Source: Pisaster brevispinus
Taxonomy: Eukaryota > Echinodermata > Asteroidea > Forcipulatida > Asteriidae
Assembly: GCA_023634235.1 (NCBI GenBank)
Contig: JAMKCF010000020.1
Span: 3,286,001-3,350,000, forward strand
Direction of reading: 5' to 3'
Length of the DNA: 64,000 bases
Shown here: positions 20,330 to 31,800 of the stretch, in pieces
How the letters are laid out: the number at the start of each line of letters is the position of its first letter
How positions within the stretch are numbered: position 1 is the first letter of the stretch
Position numbers and translations under genes: made by a program
The notes under the pieces: model-generated
What the model saw: only the letters and a program-made list of their open reading frames with translations
Databases searched by the model: none
What the model was told of the DNA's origin: nothing

Positions 20330-20570
20330 TAATGGCGTGTTGCGAGTGCGGGTTCGAGTACAAGTCTGGCCTGAAACAGGTCATCTGACCTTTACTGCTT
20401 CACCCTTAGAATGGGCATAAAAACGCTATTGGTCCAGTGTGTTGTGTAATGCACATAAAAGATTCAGTACCCTTATAGCAATAACAAGGGGTTTGCCCTG
20501 CTGTTTCTGCCATGATATGATATTAGATCATGATCCCTCTCCTGCCGCTTCCCAGGTTGTGTCATGAACT
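20330..20570 (+). mobile_element. S1 SINE fragment, plus strand
   Basis: GCGTGTTGCGAGTGCGGGTT CGAG box B lacks most of the head; the body GGTCCAGTGTGTTGTGTAAT and CAAGGGGTTTGCCCTG matches S1. It lies next to the opposite-strand copy. Confidence 0.65.
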
Positions 20571-20645
20571 TGAGTGTGGTCCCTGGCTACATGGCAGTAA
20601 CAGATTGGCTTCTGACTGGCACCCCCAAACAAAGATATTGAAAAA

Positions 20646-21635
20646 CTAGAACAGCGAAGCTGCCATGGCGAGCTGCCGATCGCCAGATAGAAGACAAATG
20701 ACTAATTGCAATAAGGAGTTATGACCATTTAAGGTTTTCAATGTTTTAGCTCATTCAACTGGAACCAGTGATAAACTCTGAGAGTTTTATCTTTTCATAT
20801 GAATCTACATGTAAGAAGCAATATTTGATTCAAGTTTCAAGTCAGTACATCATTGCAACAAGGAGTTATGACCATTTAAGTTTTTTATTGTTTGAGCTCA
20901 TTCAACTGGATCCAGTGATAAACTCTTGAGTTTTATCTTTTCATATGAATCTACATGTAAGAAGCAATATTTGATTCAAGTTTCAAGTAAGTACATCATT
21001 GCAATAAGGAGTTATGGCCATTTAAGGTTGTCATTGTTTTAGCTCATTCAACTGGAACCAGTGATAAACTCTTTGAGCTTTATCTTTTCATATGAATCTA
21101 CATGTAAGAAGCAATATTTGATTCAAGTTTCAAGTCAGTACATCATTGCAATAAGGAGTTATGACCATTTAAGTTTGTAATTGTTTTAGCTCATTTAACC
21201 GGAACCGATTTTATGCTCAGCCTGTCTGTTGTCAATTGTAGGTCAAAGTTACAACTTAACTTAGTTCAAAACTTTAAAATTTTAGTTTGAGTTTGGTTCT
21301 TTAAAATCCAGAGGTCAATAATTGAGCCTGAAAAAAAAAACTTTAACATTTTTTTTATTCCCAAAACTTTAACAATTTTTTATTCCCAAAACTTCAACAT
21401 TATTGGAAAACATAGTTGAAAATTACAAAAAAATGACTGGGAATTATATATAACAACCTCACATAGGCTTGTACATACCATAAAACAACTCAACTCAAAG
21501 ACTGATACTTAAAACAAAAACTTTAACATTTCCACTGAACGCGGACGGACGGACGGGCGGACCACCTGACGGACGGACGGACAGACAGGACGGAAATTGT
21601 CATTACATAGGCTCATTCTGCTTCGCAGCTCGCCA
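20646..21635. mobile_element. Inverted-repeat element IRE-1 with internal 147-bp tandem array
   Basis: It starts CTAGAACAGCGAAGCTGCCA and TGGCGAGCTGC; the end, GCTTCGCAGCTCGCCA, is the reverse complement of TGGCGAGCTGCGAAGC. A shorter relative lies at 26323-26662. Just inside the right end is a (GGAC)n tract (21545-21595). No coding frame is seen. Confidence 0.75.
20700..21215. repeat. 147-bp tandem repeat inside IRE-1
   Basis: AGCTCATT(C/T)AACTGG/CCGG recurs at 20748, 20895, 21041 and 21188. Units also share CATATGAATCTACATGTAAG and GTACATCATTGCAA. Confidence 0.9.
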
Positions 21636-21649
21636 AAAAGGGAGACCGT

Positions 21650-21740
21650 CAACATAAGGGATAGATATCTCAGCTAGCAGAGCGCCAGCATGCTAATTCG
21701 GAAGTCGCTTATTCAACCCCAGCTTTATGCAATTTTTTAT
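21650..21740 (+). mobile_element. tRNA-like SINE head, family S4
   Basis: GATATCTCAGCTAGCAGAGC and TTATTCAACCCCAG resemble tRNA boxes A and B. The lead-in GGGAGACCGTCAACATA matches GGGAGACCGCCAACATA before a similar head at 41640-41700. Confidence 0.5.
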
Positions 21741-24700
21741 TTGTTCAACTCAAAATTGTAAAACATTCACTTACATGGAGCACCTCAACATAGTCCAGAT
21801 TGCATGAGAGATTATTGAAGACTGTTGATGGCTTAGAAGAACACAAATTGAAGAGTTTTGCTGCTGGGTCGGTCAAAGTCATGTCCTTGTCTTTCCTTCT
21901 GAAATTCATCAGAAAATCTGAAATGGACGGGTAAAAAAAAATAAAAAATTATCAAATAATTTATGAATGTTGTTTCATACTTCAGTTATTAACAATATAA
22001 ACTCACAATTTTTTTTTTAAGAATTGGACAGAATTTCATCTTGACAAAGGAATTTTAGTGAACCTTTTCTTTCAGTCACTGGTTCAAAGTGTTCTCATTT
22101 TTTTGGGATTTGTAATTTTGGTGATTTGATAGATAAGAACTTTAAAAAACATAATGTACAGACACTGGAAAGACCAAGAAAAATCACTTACCATTTAATT
22201 TGTACCAATCTTCCTTCAATTGGTTGATTACAAGAAAAAAGGAGTCATGCTAAAAGTTCATAAAGTAATGGAAGACAGACACCTCTCATCCACTACACAA
22301 TTGCGTCACATTGCGTGAGTTGATTGTCACTCTGTCACACCAGACAATTATTTGTACCAAATGCTTATTCACAAGTTTAACGACACTGCTCAAGGATCTA
22401 CTATGGGGTATGTTTACACCTTAGAATCCATGTATTTCTGTATGAGCATAACCAGCCATGGTAAATTCTGCTGCTTTTATGACTCAAAATGTTCCCAGAA
22501 AACGTCTGGAAAAAAGAATATTCTCTCTACTGTCCAAAATCAATTCTTATGATTATCAAATACAGACACTAACAGGACCTTATAATGTGGCCTGAAATAA
22601 AAAAAATTCCAGGTTGAGAAAGAAGGTCGATATTCCATTGAAAAACTGTAAAAGCACAAAAAATGCAAACCTTGTGTAAACTTGAATAAGCCAAGCTTGA
22701 TTTGCTTCACCTTACTTTCACAATGGATTCAAAATACCTATACAGTGTAAACCTTTACAATATGAAAAGGCTCAGGCACAAACTTTAATTTTAAGAGGTC
22801 ATCTACCATCACTTCAGTTACCCAGTGATTTGTGAAGCCATGAATATTAAATTTTAATGATCACGTGCTGAGCTGGTGACACTTCACGCCCAGAATTGAA
22901 TGTGTAACATGTGTAATGTACCAATACCAATGTTGCGTAAACAAAAAATAATGATTTGCATATCATTACGCAGTGCACAGCCGGGTCATTTGAATACAAG
23001 AGACCATCCTCCAGCTCATGAATACACTCTATGAATATTACATATTGGTACATACAGTACAGTTGCGTTAATTTCTTTCCAACCTGGCTTGAATATTCAT
23101 TAGGGTTGACAGTAACCAGCTGTGCAGGTTACTTTATGAATGAATTAGTGATTGAACGACAAATAGGCCCGCCCGCAGGAGGAAATGTGGGTGGACCAGA
23201 TGGGCTCTTCGTGAAAACACATATTGAGAAAGTTTGTGCAACAGACCACAGTTTGCAAAACGTTGTCCCTTTGGGTCTATGTGCAAAATTTTCTCTAAAC
23301 AACTTCTTTTGACTTGTACAGTAAGTGCACAATATTATTTTGCATGGGGAACAGTTACTATGTTCAGTCAAGTGTCTTTTGGGCGTTTTGGTTTCGTACA
23401 AAACAGGGTACATGCATTTGGCCTATAGTTGTATGTGTACATATTTCAGTGTGTTAGTCCATGTTGGTGATTGTATGATCATGTATTGATACATGTAGAT
23501 GTCAGACATGTTCTAGATAAAGACGTTTCCAAGCTCAGCAAGTCCCTCAAACTTCAATTAACACATAAGGTAAGTAAATTCACAAGTCAGTTTAAAAAAA
23601 AAAACAACGTTACATTCACACAAAACTGTTTAACTATTTTTGCAACTAATTTAATTGCTATAGCTATGTGTTTGGCTCAATAGAATTCCTTCATGATCTA
23701 CTCACAAAGGTTTTCAGCCCTGCTTTAGAAAAAAAATGTAGCTAGACACAAAACAATATTGATTAAAGAGCAAAGGAAATGTTGAGTTAAATTTTGTATA
23801 TGTACTCATTTCCTATAGATATAGTCTTCATGAAAGAGTGGAAAAAATTATTAGTCTCTATCTATAAACCTCCAGTTAAAATGGTGCAAATTACCGATGT
23901 ATACAATAACCTTCAGGGGCAAAATTTGTAAAAAACCAAAACGTCTGATGATATAATTCTGAGAAAATTGGGTTGGTAATGTTTGTCCTTTCCATGCTAA
24001 ATGGGGCCCTTTCAGCAGTTACTATTGCAATGTCACATTAAAAAAAAAAAATCCCTTCTCTTCACTGTATCAGGAACAGTTCGACAACCCGTGGTTGGAA
24101 AACCGTAGTCCCATACATGTATGTGATAAAACTGTGTAGTTTAACATTTTAACTGCTTCCACGTACATATTCTCATGCTGCTTTAATCACGAGCGGTACG
24201 CATCAGTACTAAGAGTTGCGCTAAATCGAGCTGTTAATTGTTCTTCAACAGAAATGTAGTTAGTCTTCTCATTATCTGGCGTATCTCTGAACAATTTTAA
24301 CCCAGGGGCCTCTTAAACACACTTGTGATGCTCTATAGAGTCAGTCATTGGTACTCCTTAAAACAATCACATGAGCCCCATTTTAAAGATCTGTTAAGTG
24401 GTAATTTTCACCAAAACAAAAACCAGTCATGTTTACTATATCATCAGTGACACCAAGAAGCACTCCATGTATTACATGTATTAAGGGAATCGGAAACATT
24501 TTTTTTCTACATGTGTATTCAACTTTCATCAAAGCTGCAAGAGCTTTACTTTTAAAATGAAGTCAATTATTCAAGGCAACCTTTGCCCGAAAGTGGTGTT
24601 TTTGTTTTTCACAAAGTAGCGCTTTCATTCACCATTGTAGTGCACAGCACTTCAATGTGGGAAAAAAGCCGACCTGTGTTTTTATGAAGTAGCAGAAGTT

Positions 24701-25090
24701 TCTTACATTGGTGGGTGTTACTTTGTGTATTAGCAACTTTGAAGTTTTAAAGGAAAGTGGTGTTTAAAAATGTTTTCAACTTCAGACGTGGTTGCTAGTG
24801 TTTACTAAAAATGTAAACAATAGTACTATTATGCGGTGTCATTGAGGTTAATGTGTAAATTGCATAGACTGGTAACCTGTTTCTAATAAGCACAACAAGT
24901 TGTGATGAAGAGGTTGACACCAGTCTCATCCTTGTCCCTAAGTAAACTTTGACTGAAAACTTGACAAAATCTAAACTTTGTCACAATATTTGAAACATAT
25001 AAAGACCTATTGTTCATCATTATGAATAACATAAAAATATAGTAACTCTTTTTTAAAGCTTGTTTCAGATAAAGTTAATCCTTTTGATTT
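21740..25090. other. Noncoding region, nothing firm
   Basis: AT-rich, with poly(A)/poly(T) tracts and short frames (22352, 22847, 23031, 23129, 23471) that lack splice, start or homology support. Confidence 0.5.
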
Positions 25091-25095
25091 GTAGA

Positions 25096-25215
25096 GTGTC
25101 GTAGCCGAGTGGTCAAGAGCATTGAGTTTAAATTCTGATGGCCGTGTCATCAGAGTATGGGTTCGAATCCCAGTCATGACATTTGTGTTCTTTGGCACGA
25201 CACATAAAAAGGAGC
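25096..25215 (+). mobile_element. S1 SINE head
   Basis: GTGTCGTAGCCGAGTGGTCA, a Leu-type anticodon stem with TTTAAA loop, and GGGTTCGAATCCCAGTCATG, followed by the S1 linker ATTTGTGTTCTTTGGCACGA. The acceptor stem is only partly paired, so not called as a tRNA gene. A related SINE tail is at 25725-25865. Confidence 0.7.
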
Positions 25216-26322
25216 TCCAAGGTCAAATTCAGTTTTAAGATCTACTCATTTACCAATAATAGAATCCTTATGATAACAACAAAATAGGGGGAAAATTTTA
25301 ACTTTCTAACCTCCTGTTAAAACAGTCACTGTGTCCAATACCTTTCAAGTGCAATTTAGTTAAAATTCAAAAAAAGATTGACAACATCAAATTTGAAATA
25401 TACATGGTCTGTACATATTTGTGCAGAGAATTTTTAGTTCATTTCTAAATTTTGATGATACTCATTCAAAACAACATTGCATTTGAACTTTTGACTGGCA
25501 AATAAAATCTTCTTTGGAATGTACAGACCCATTTGTTTTTGATGTACGATCTTGAGTGTTTGAAGTCATTAAGCTTCATTTTTCGCCACTTTAACGTGAG
25601 GTTAGAGACTTATAATTGTTTCCAGACTTTCATGAGGACTCTATCTATTAGAAAAGGAGTGCATCACAAAACTGAATTCGACCTTTAAGCCCCTCTTTAA
25701 CTAGAAAATGATTATCATTACCAAGGAATAAAACAGGTACCTGAGAGGGTGGAGATTATTGATCTGAATGATTAGCAACATTTTCACCTAGTTGGTTGCC
25801 GGTGCTGCATACTCCTAAAGAGTTGAGATGGTTTCGGGAATGCCTAAGGAGCAATAAACAGAGAAAGTAATAGTGTTTTAAAGGCACTTGATACAATGTT
25901 AAAAGTCATTATATTCATATTAATAACAAAGAGCTGCATATGATTGATTTCTGAGCAACTTTGGCATTACAATCAATTGTCTCAAATCCATTGTTTATAA
26001 CAGGTCAACAAACATAAATATTTAAATCCATGACTATGAACAAACACAATCATTCTAAAAGCTACATGCAAAGTGTCCAACATGAAAAACAGTATTATTC
26101 AGCCTTGAAAATAAATTGAACTTTGCTACAATGGTAATAGGCGCCCTTGGTATATGGCTCACTAAACAATCATGAAAAGAAATTCATAAAAGCCAAGATT
26201 TACAAAAGAATTCCTCCATATTGTGACATCATTGGGTTTTTCCCCCCAAAAATCCAAACGTTTCTGTTGCAATAACAGGGCATAGAACTGTAGGCCCATT
26301 GAATTGTGTAATGCAGGTAAAA

Positions 26323-26662
26323 CTAGAACAGCGAAGCTGCAATGGCGAGCTGCTGATCGCCCGATAGAAGACCAATGACTAGTGAAAAAAACAATTATTT
26401 GATCAACTGATGTTCAAATAGGTGGGGGACATTAACAAATATGGCTGTCACTGTATAAAGATTTCACTTAGGGCTTTTAGATCCATAAAACAACTCAAAA
26501 CAAAATGGTGAAGCTTGATGCTAAAACTTTAACATCTATTGAATGCAGATTGGCTGGCCGGACGGATGGACGAACGGTCGGCCCCCACTGACAGATGGAC
26601 GGACGGACAGATGGATGAAAATTTTCGTTACATATATGCTCACTCTGCTTTGCAGCTTGCCA
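26323..26662. mobile_element. IRE-1 relative without the 147-bp array
   Basis: It has the same CTAGAACAGCGAAGCTGC start, GATAGAAGACCAATGACTAG, a (GGAC)n-like tract at 26555-26620 and the CTGCTTTGCAGCTTGCCA end. At about 340 bp it is roughly a third of the 20646-21635 copy. Confidence 0.75.
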
Positions 26663-27479
26663 ATAAACCAAGTTAACTTATGAGACGGCCTTGCCTCAGT
26701 CATGTCAGTGCTTTTTGATATGGTTGGCTGCAGATTGCACCACAGTCTGACAGTACCTTGTAAACTGGGAAGAAAATGGGTCCCACCCACACAAAATCGC
26801 TTCAAATACATGAACCTTGAAGACAAAATAATGAGTGCATTGAGAAGCCCTCGTGTGTGATAAAGTGCTAGAGTTCTTGTACTATTATTATTTCAATCGC
26901 TATTATGAGAATATTGATAGCTTTTCAAGTGTAAACAGATCAACCAGCTGGGATTTCCCCTGGATATTGTTGTGGTGACTCAGCTTGTTGTTGCACTGTG
27001 TTATTTTTGAGGGGAAGTGTGCATACCATCTATTCTTTTGGTTATCAACAAACATACATGTATCAAACAACCATGGCATAACAATTACGAAGGTTTCATT
27101 TTCACTTTCTTGAAAACTGTGGCTGTCAATACTAGTGTATATATTTGTGCAAATAAGTTTTGCATTGGACAACAAATGTTGGAGGATGGGGGGGGGGAAC
27201 TTGCCACCCCCCTCAAAAAAAAGGGGGGAACACAGTGATTTTGCACTAAACTACACTATTCTCTTACACTATAGGCATAGTTTTAAATGACAATCATGTT
27301 GTAGGACAAACAGAAATACACGTAGTGTCAAGTTTGTGAAAAGAATTCTTTCAGATATGAAAACTTAAGACTACCATTTTTTTAAGGGATAACGTTTGAA
27401 TGCAGTCCTTTTGAAGCTTATGTTTAAACTGAACACTTCAAATGTTGATACTTGTGTGCAAACATTCTTCATTTTTCTC

Positions 27480-27585
27480 CCACAGGGCTCTGGGAAAGAA
27501 CTGAGTATACAGTGTTTTATACACATGGGTAAAACGCAAATCTAATTCTTTACCCCGATGCAAATTTAACATCTATTAAACTAAT
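27480..27585 (+). mobile_element. SINE family S2, 3' fragment
   Basis: GGGAAAGAACTGAGTATACA, GTGTTTTATACACATGGGTA and CTTTACCCCGATGCAAATTT match the tails in the 55.2-55.8 kb cluster. Confidence 0.65.
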
Positions 27586-27599
27586 TAAAATATAAAATA

Positions 27600-27970
27600 A
27601 TAATAGTAATAAAACTAGTTTTTATATAGCGCTTTCTACGCCCGTCTCAAAGCGCTTTAAATAGTTTATGTTCAGACAGGTTTTTGAGGCTATTGAATTA
27701 TGAGACCCATTTATGTAACACCTTGTAAGGATTTACGAGGTGCTGCGGCGCATTGAGCTGCCACTGCCAGAAACACCGGGGCAATTCTCTTTGCGATAAC
27801 TGTCAGTTTTTTTTACCTGCATTACACAACACACGGGACCTACGGCTTTACGTCCCATCCAAAGGACGAAGCAATAATGGTTAAATGTCTTGGACTCGAA
27901 TACACACCCTGCCGATCAGAAACATCAGAGCTTGAGTTTGGTGCTCTGATCCGCTCAGCCACGGGCAAGC
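27600..27970 (-). mobile_element. S1 SINE, minus strand, near full length
   Basis: Read on the minus strand: head with CGTGGCTGAGCGGATCAGAG, the CCTTTGGATGGGACGTAAAG body and tail AAAGCGCTATATAAAAACTA. The + strand shows CGCTTTCTACGCCCGTCTCA. Box B is damaged. Confidence 0.75.
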
Positions 27971-27971
27971 T

Positions 27972-28160
27972 CAGTCTGTCAGTGGTATAGTGGTAGGAAA
28001 TCTGAATGGCAAAGATGTAGGTTCAAATCCTACCCGAGTAATATGCCTGTTGTTTTGTTTTTTTAAACAGGAGTCAGGAAAGTACTGAGTATACAGTGCT
28101 ACACACATCAGTGTCAGAGTAAAAAAAAAAAGGAACAAAAAATTCTTGATGCAACTTGAA
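27972..28160 (+). mobile_element. SINE family S2 with tRNA-like head
   Basis: GTCAGTGGTATAGTGGTAGG and GTAGGTTCAAATCCTACCCG form boxes A and B. The body GAAAGTACTGAGTATACAGT is the S2 signature. A second S2-like head fragment is at about 28228-28300 (GCCGTGGTCTAGTGGTAAG). Confidence 0.7.
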
Positions 28161-28389
28161 TATTGCTTAAAATTGATGCAGTACCCACTGCCAAAATATA
28201 CGATTGGTGGAACTGCTTCTAGCTACTGGGCAAGCGCCGTGGTCTAGTGGTAAGATATGTGCTCTAAGCATGGTCCAATATGGAGTAATATGCCTGTGGA
28301 TTTGTTAAAGGAAAATTCCATCCAGGCATGTAAAAAAAAATTGTAATGCTGTTTTCAACAATAATTCTTTCCGTTACATTTAAATGCAG

Positions 28390-28888
28390 GAACACGGAAT
28401 CTAGAAACCAGAGATTAGGCCAATCGTTACACCCTTGAATCATACTTGCCAAGGATACTGGAAAGGAAATGTCAATTTTACTTCAAACAGCTTTTACAAA
28501 AAAACAATCGAAGGCACACCATCAATCCACTAAAATGGACAAAGATACAAAAGACTTACATATTTATGAAAATACTTTAGCTCGCAAAAGTCAACTAGGT
28601 GTTTTCTCAAAAAAGGCCCGGAAAAAATCGTGTATACGCCCTGCAAGAGCATGCGACAATTGTTATTCTAATTGTGCAAGAAGGCCACTACAATTCGAGA
28701 ATTCCGAATCATTTAACCATGAAAACCGCCTTCCACTATTTGCCGTGGGTGATGCTTCATGCACCAAAACTCCACATGAGGAAAAAGAACCAAGATACTG
28801 CACAACTCAACTGGCATGTACATGTACAAGTCACTACAGCAGCATCCCTGAAAAAGACACTTCAGCTGTGCAGACTAGAGTTCCATTG
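28390..28888 (+). CDS. Gene B exon 1 (5'UTR 28390-28468 plus coding 28469-28888)
   Basis: Acceptor AAATGCAG ends at 28389 and the following GAACA...AAACCAGAG aligns with the C exon at 47515. All three frames are stopped between the acceptor and the ATG at 28469, so translation should start inside this exon and the protein has no upstream signal peptide. The 140 codons end at donor GTCAGT (28889). Visible motifs: HIYENT (Tyr 33, YxN type), a Cys/Arg-rich middle part (RPARACDNCYSNCARR) and HYSSIPEKDTS near the end, shared with A. Confidence 0.65.
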
Positions 28889-31800
28889 GTCAGTAACACA
28901 AGGATTTCTTAGTCTGTAGTACGTTTCGTATGTAGGTCTTCCTCAAATGGCATGATTTAATAATTTTAGGTTTTCTCAAAAAATCCTGTTAGTGAGTAGG
29001 TCACCATAAACTACGCCTACTTCACAGAGCTAGTCCCAAATTGTTATCGGAAGCCCTTTTGATGTACATTGAAGAAGTTTTCGTTCTTGATTCAAGAAAC
29101 TTTTGACAGGTGTGTAACAAAGTGGGGGGGGATGCAAAAAAAAACAAAACAAAAAAAAACCAAAGAGAAAATGTCCGCCTAAAACAAAACAAATGAATAA
29201 GCACTAAAGTTACCCAAATGGCTGGAATTGGACCTTTCCCCGCATTTCTGAGCCACAGGCAGTGCTACACACCAATATACAAATTGTTTCATATTCAACC
29301 CCCCTCCCATTTCACAATCGCCCCCCCCCCCCCCCCCCCCGCAAAAAAAAAACCCATACCTAGCTACGAGCCGGGACTTACTTTTTCCACTTGATTTACA
29401 AAAGGCTTCTTGTCTTTAACCTCAGTACTGCGAAGAACAAATTTACGAGAATGTCTGCCCTGAGTACGTGATGAAATTAGGAACTCAGCCAGGAGAAGAG
29501 AATACACCATCAGGATGCAAAGAACAAAATCTAAACCTCAACCAAAAGAGGGAGGCTGCTGAGAAGTCCCCTACCAACATTAAGCCTGTACCAAATGCAA
29601 GAGGACAGGCACCTTGCACCTTGAAAGAGTCTATGGGGCAGAAGTATCATCAAAGATCTACATGTACCGATGGAGTCACTAAAAAGGAGAAAGCTACTGG
29701 GGTCTCAGCTACCAATATTGAGCCCAGACCACAACCACTACATTTACCAAAACTATGGAAATCTTGCCAAGAGATACCTGAAAGTGAAGAACCATTAAAT
29801 AAACACAGGCAGCAGAAACAACAACGGTGTTCTGATGACTTCACTGAAAAGAAGAAAGCTACTAAGATGCCAGCTCCCATGAAGAAGCTAAAGAAAATAC
29901 TCAAACCAGGACAACAAACATCTTGCAAAGAGATGCCTGAAATGGAAGAACACCTGAAAAAGTCAAAGGAGCAGAAACAAGAAGAACGTTCTGATGACCT
30001 CACTCAAAAGGACAAAACTAAGGGGCCAGCTACCAAGAAGAGGCCAATACCAAAACCAAGAAGTCTGACATCTTGCAAACCGAAACCTGAAATTGTAGAA
30101 CACCTGAGAGAGGCCAAACAGCAGAAACAAGAAGGATATTCTGATACCCTCACTCAAAAGGACAAAACTAAGGTGGCAGCTACCAAGAAGAAGCCAAGAC
30201 CCATACCACGACAGCAAACATCTTTCAAAGAAATACCTGAAATTGAAGAACACCTGGAGGAGTTTAGGGAGCAGGTGAAGCATTTAAAGCATCAAGGATG
30301 TAGTGACATTACCAGCGTGGTCGTTTCAAATCTTAATTTCATAGGGCGCATGATGGACAAGAGAGGAGGGCGTTTACAGCTGAAATCACATGGTGTGATG
30401 CTTTGCATACCACCTTCTGCCCTTGGAGATGAGCCTCAGGAGATATTCATCTATGTTCAGCAGAACTTGAAGGCATCTCATCACACTCTGAAGAATGGGT
30501 TTGTTTCACCCATTGTTCACTGCGGAACCTCTGGGCTCAAGTTCAACATTCCTGTCATTTTGACCTTCCCTGTCAATTTCAAAAGTTCTTCTCCCAGTAA
30601 GTTGACAGGAACTCGTCAAGATTCATCTACAAAGCCATGGGCAGACATCTCCAGTTGTTCCAGTGAAGTTGTGCTGTTTCATGACGGTCTTTGCACAGTA
30701 ATATCTGATCACTTCACTGGATATGGTGCTTCTGAACAATCCAATGACCCACCAGTTTCCGGTGTAAAGCTCAGGGTTGGGGTCTTCATACCACAGAATG
30801 GGGCAATACATCCTGTGCATGGTTGTATGCAGTTACGAGTTCGTATCTGGGATGAATCTTCACACACATGTAAGGTATGTAAAAAAAAAGTTTAAAAAAA
30901 AAGTGAATGGTCAGATGTTTCGACCCTTGCAGTCTTTCTCAAAGGCTACAAAAATGTTCACATTTATTCAGTTCTTTTTGGTAAAAATCTCTTTAAGAGT
31001 CATGACATGTGTCATGTCACATGTGTCAACGGTAAACAAAATTATATACTTTGAAGGATGAAAGAACTTGGGGTGAAAACAAACAAAATATACTTGTTTA
31101 ATCAATATGTAGCCTGTTGCCATGGTAACAGGTCATTTGGGGAAAGTTTGGGGGTGTTTAGTGTTTGTTTGCATAAGTCTATCAAGCCAGAAGATAGAAA
31201 TATATCACACAACTGATTGTAGAAATACGAATTATCATCCCTGCCTTTACTTGAGAAAAACAATTTGTTTTTAAGTGTCAAACTTGTAGAGTTTTTAGAA
31301 CATGTAAGTTTCCAGAACATGCAAAATTGACGTTTTCACATTTTCTGTAAATGTAATGTCACGGGTTATATATTATTATTAAGGACCTCGTAAACTGAAG
31401 CATCCATGCACACTCACCACTCTGCTCGGTTAACTTCAACAGCAAACACAACAAGAAGTGTTGAGCAATAAGTCAATAATAACAGATGAAGATAGAGTGG
31501 TGCAATTTATGAACAACGTAGTTACATTGTGTACCTACCGTGACTAGAAAAGTAGTAGCCAGTCAATAACTATTTTTCACTGAAGCACACTTAAACCAAA
31601 CAAGTTTGAGAATGATAAAACTTCCTGTGACAGCAGTTAGTGAGTGACAGCGGTTTGTTTTGAGCTAGCGCCCTCTAGTGGTGATAGTTTGTGGGTGGTA
31701 GCGTGCAGTGCCTGCGGTGGATCATAAAACATGAAGATCTAAACAAGACTGTATTTTATGTTAGAGGCAATTGCTCCACAAGTTAATGACCATAAAAACT

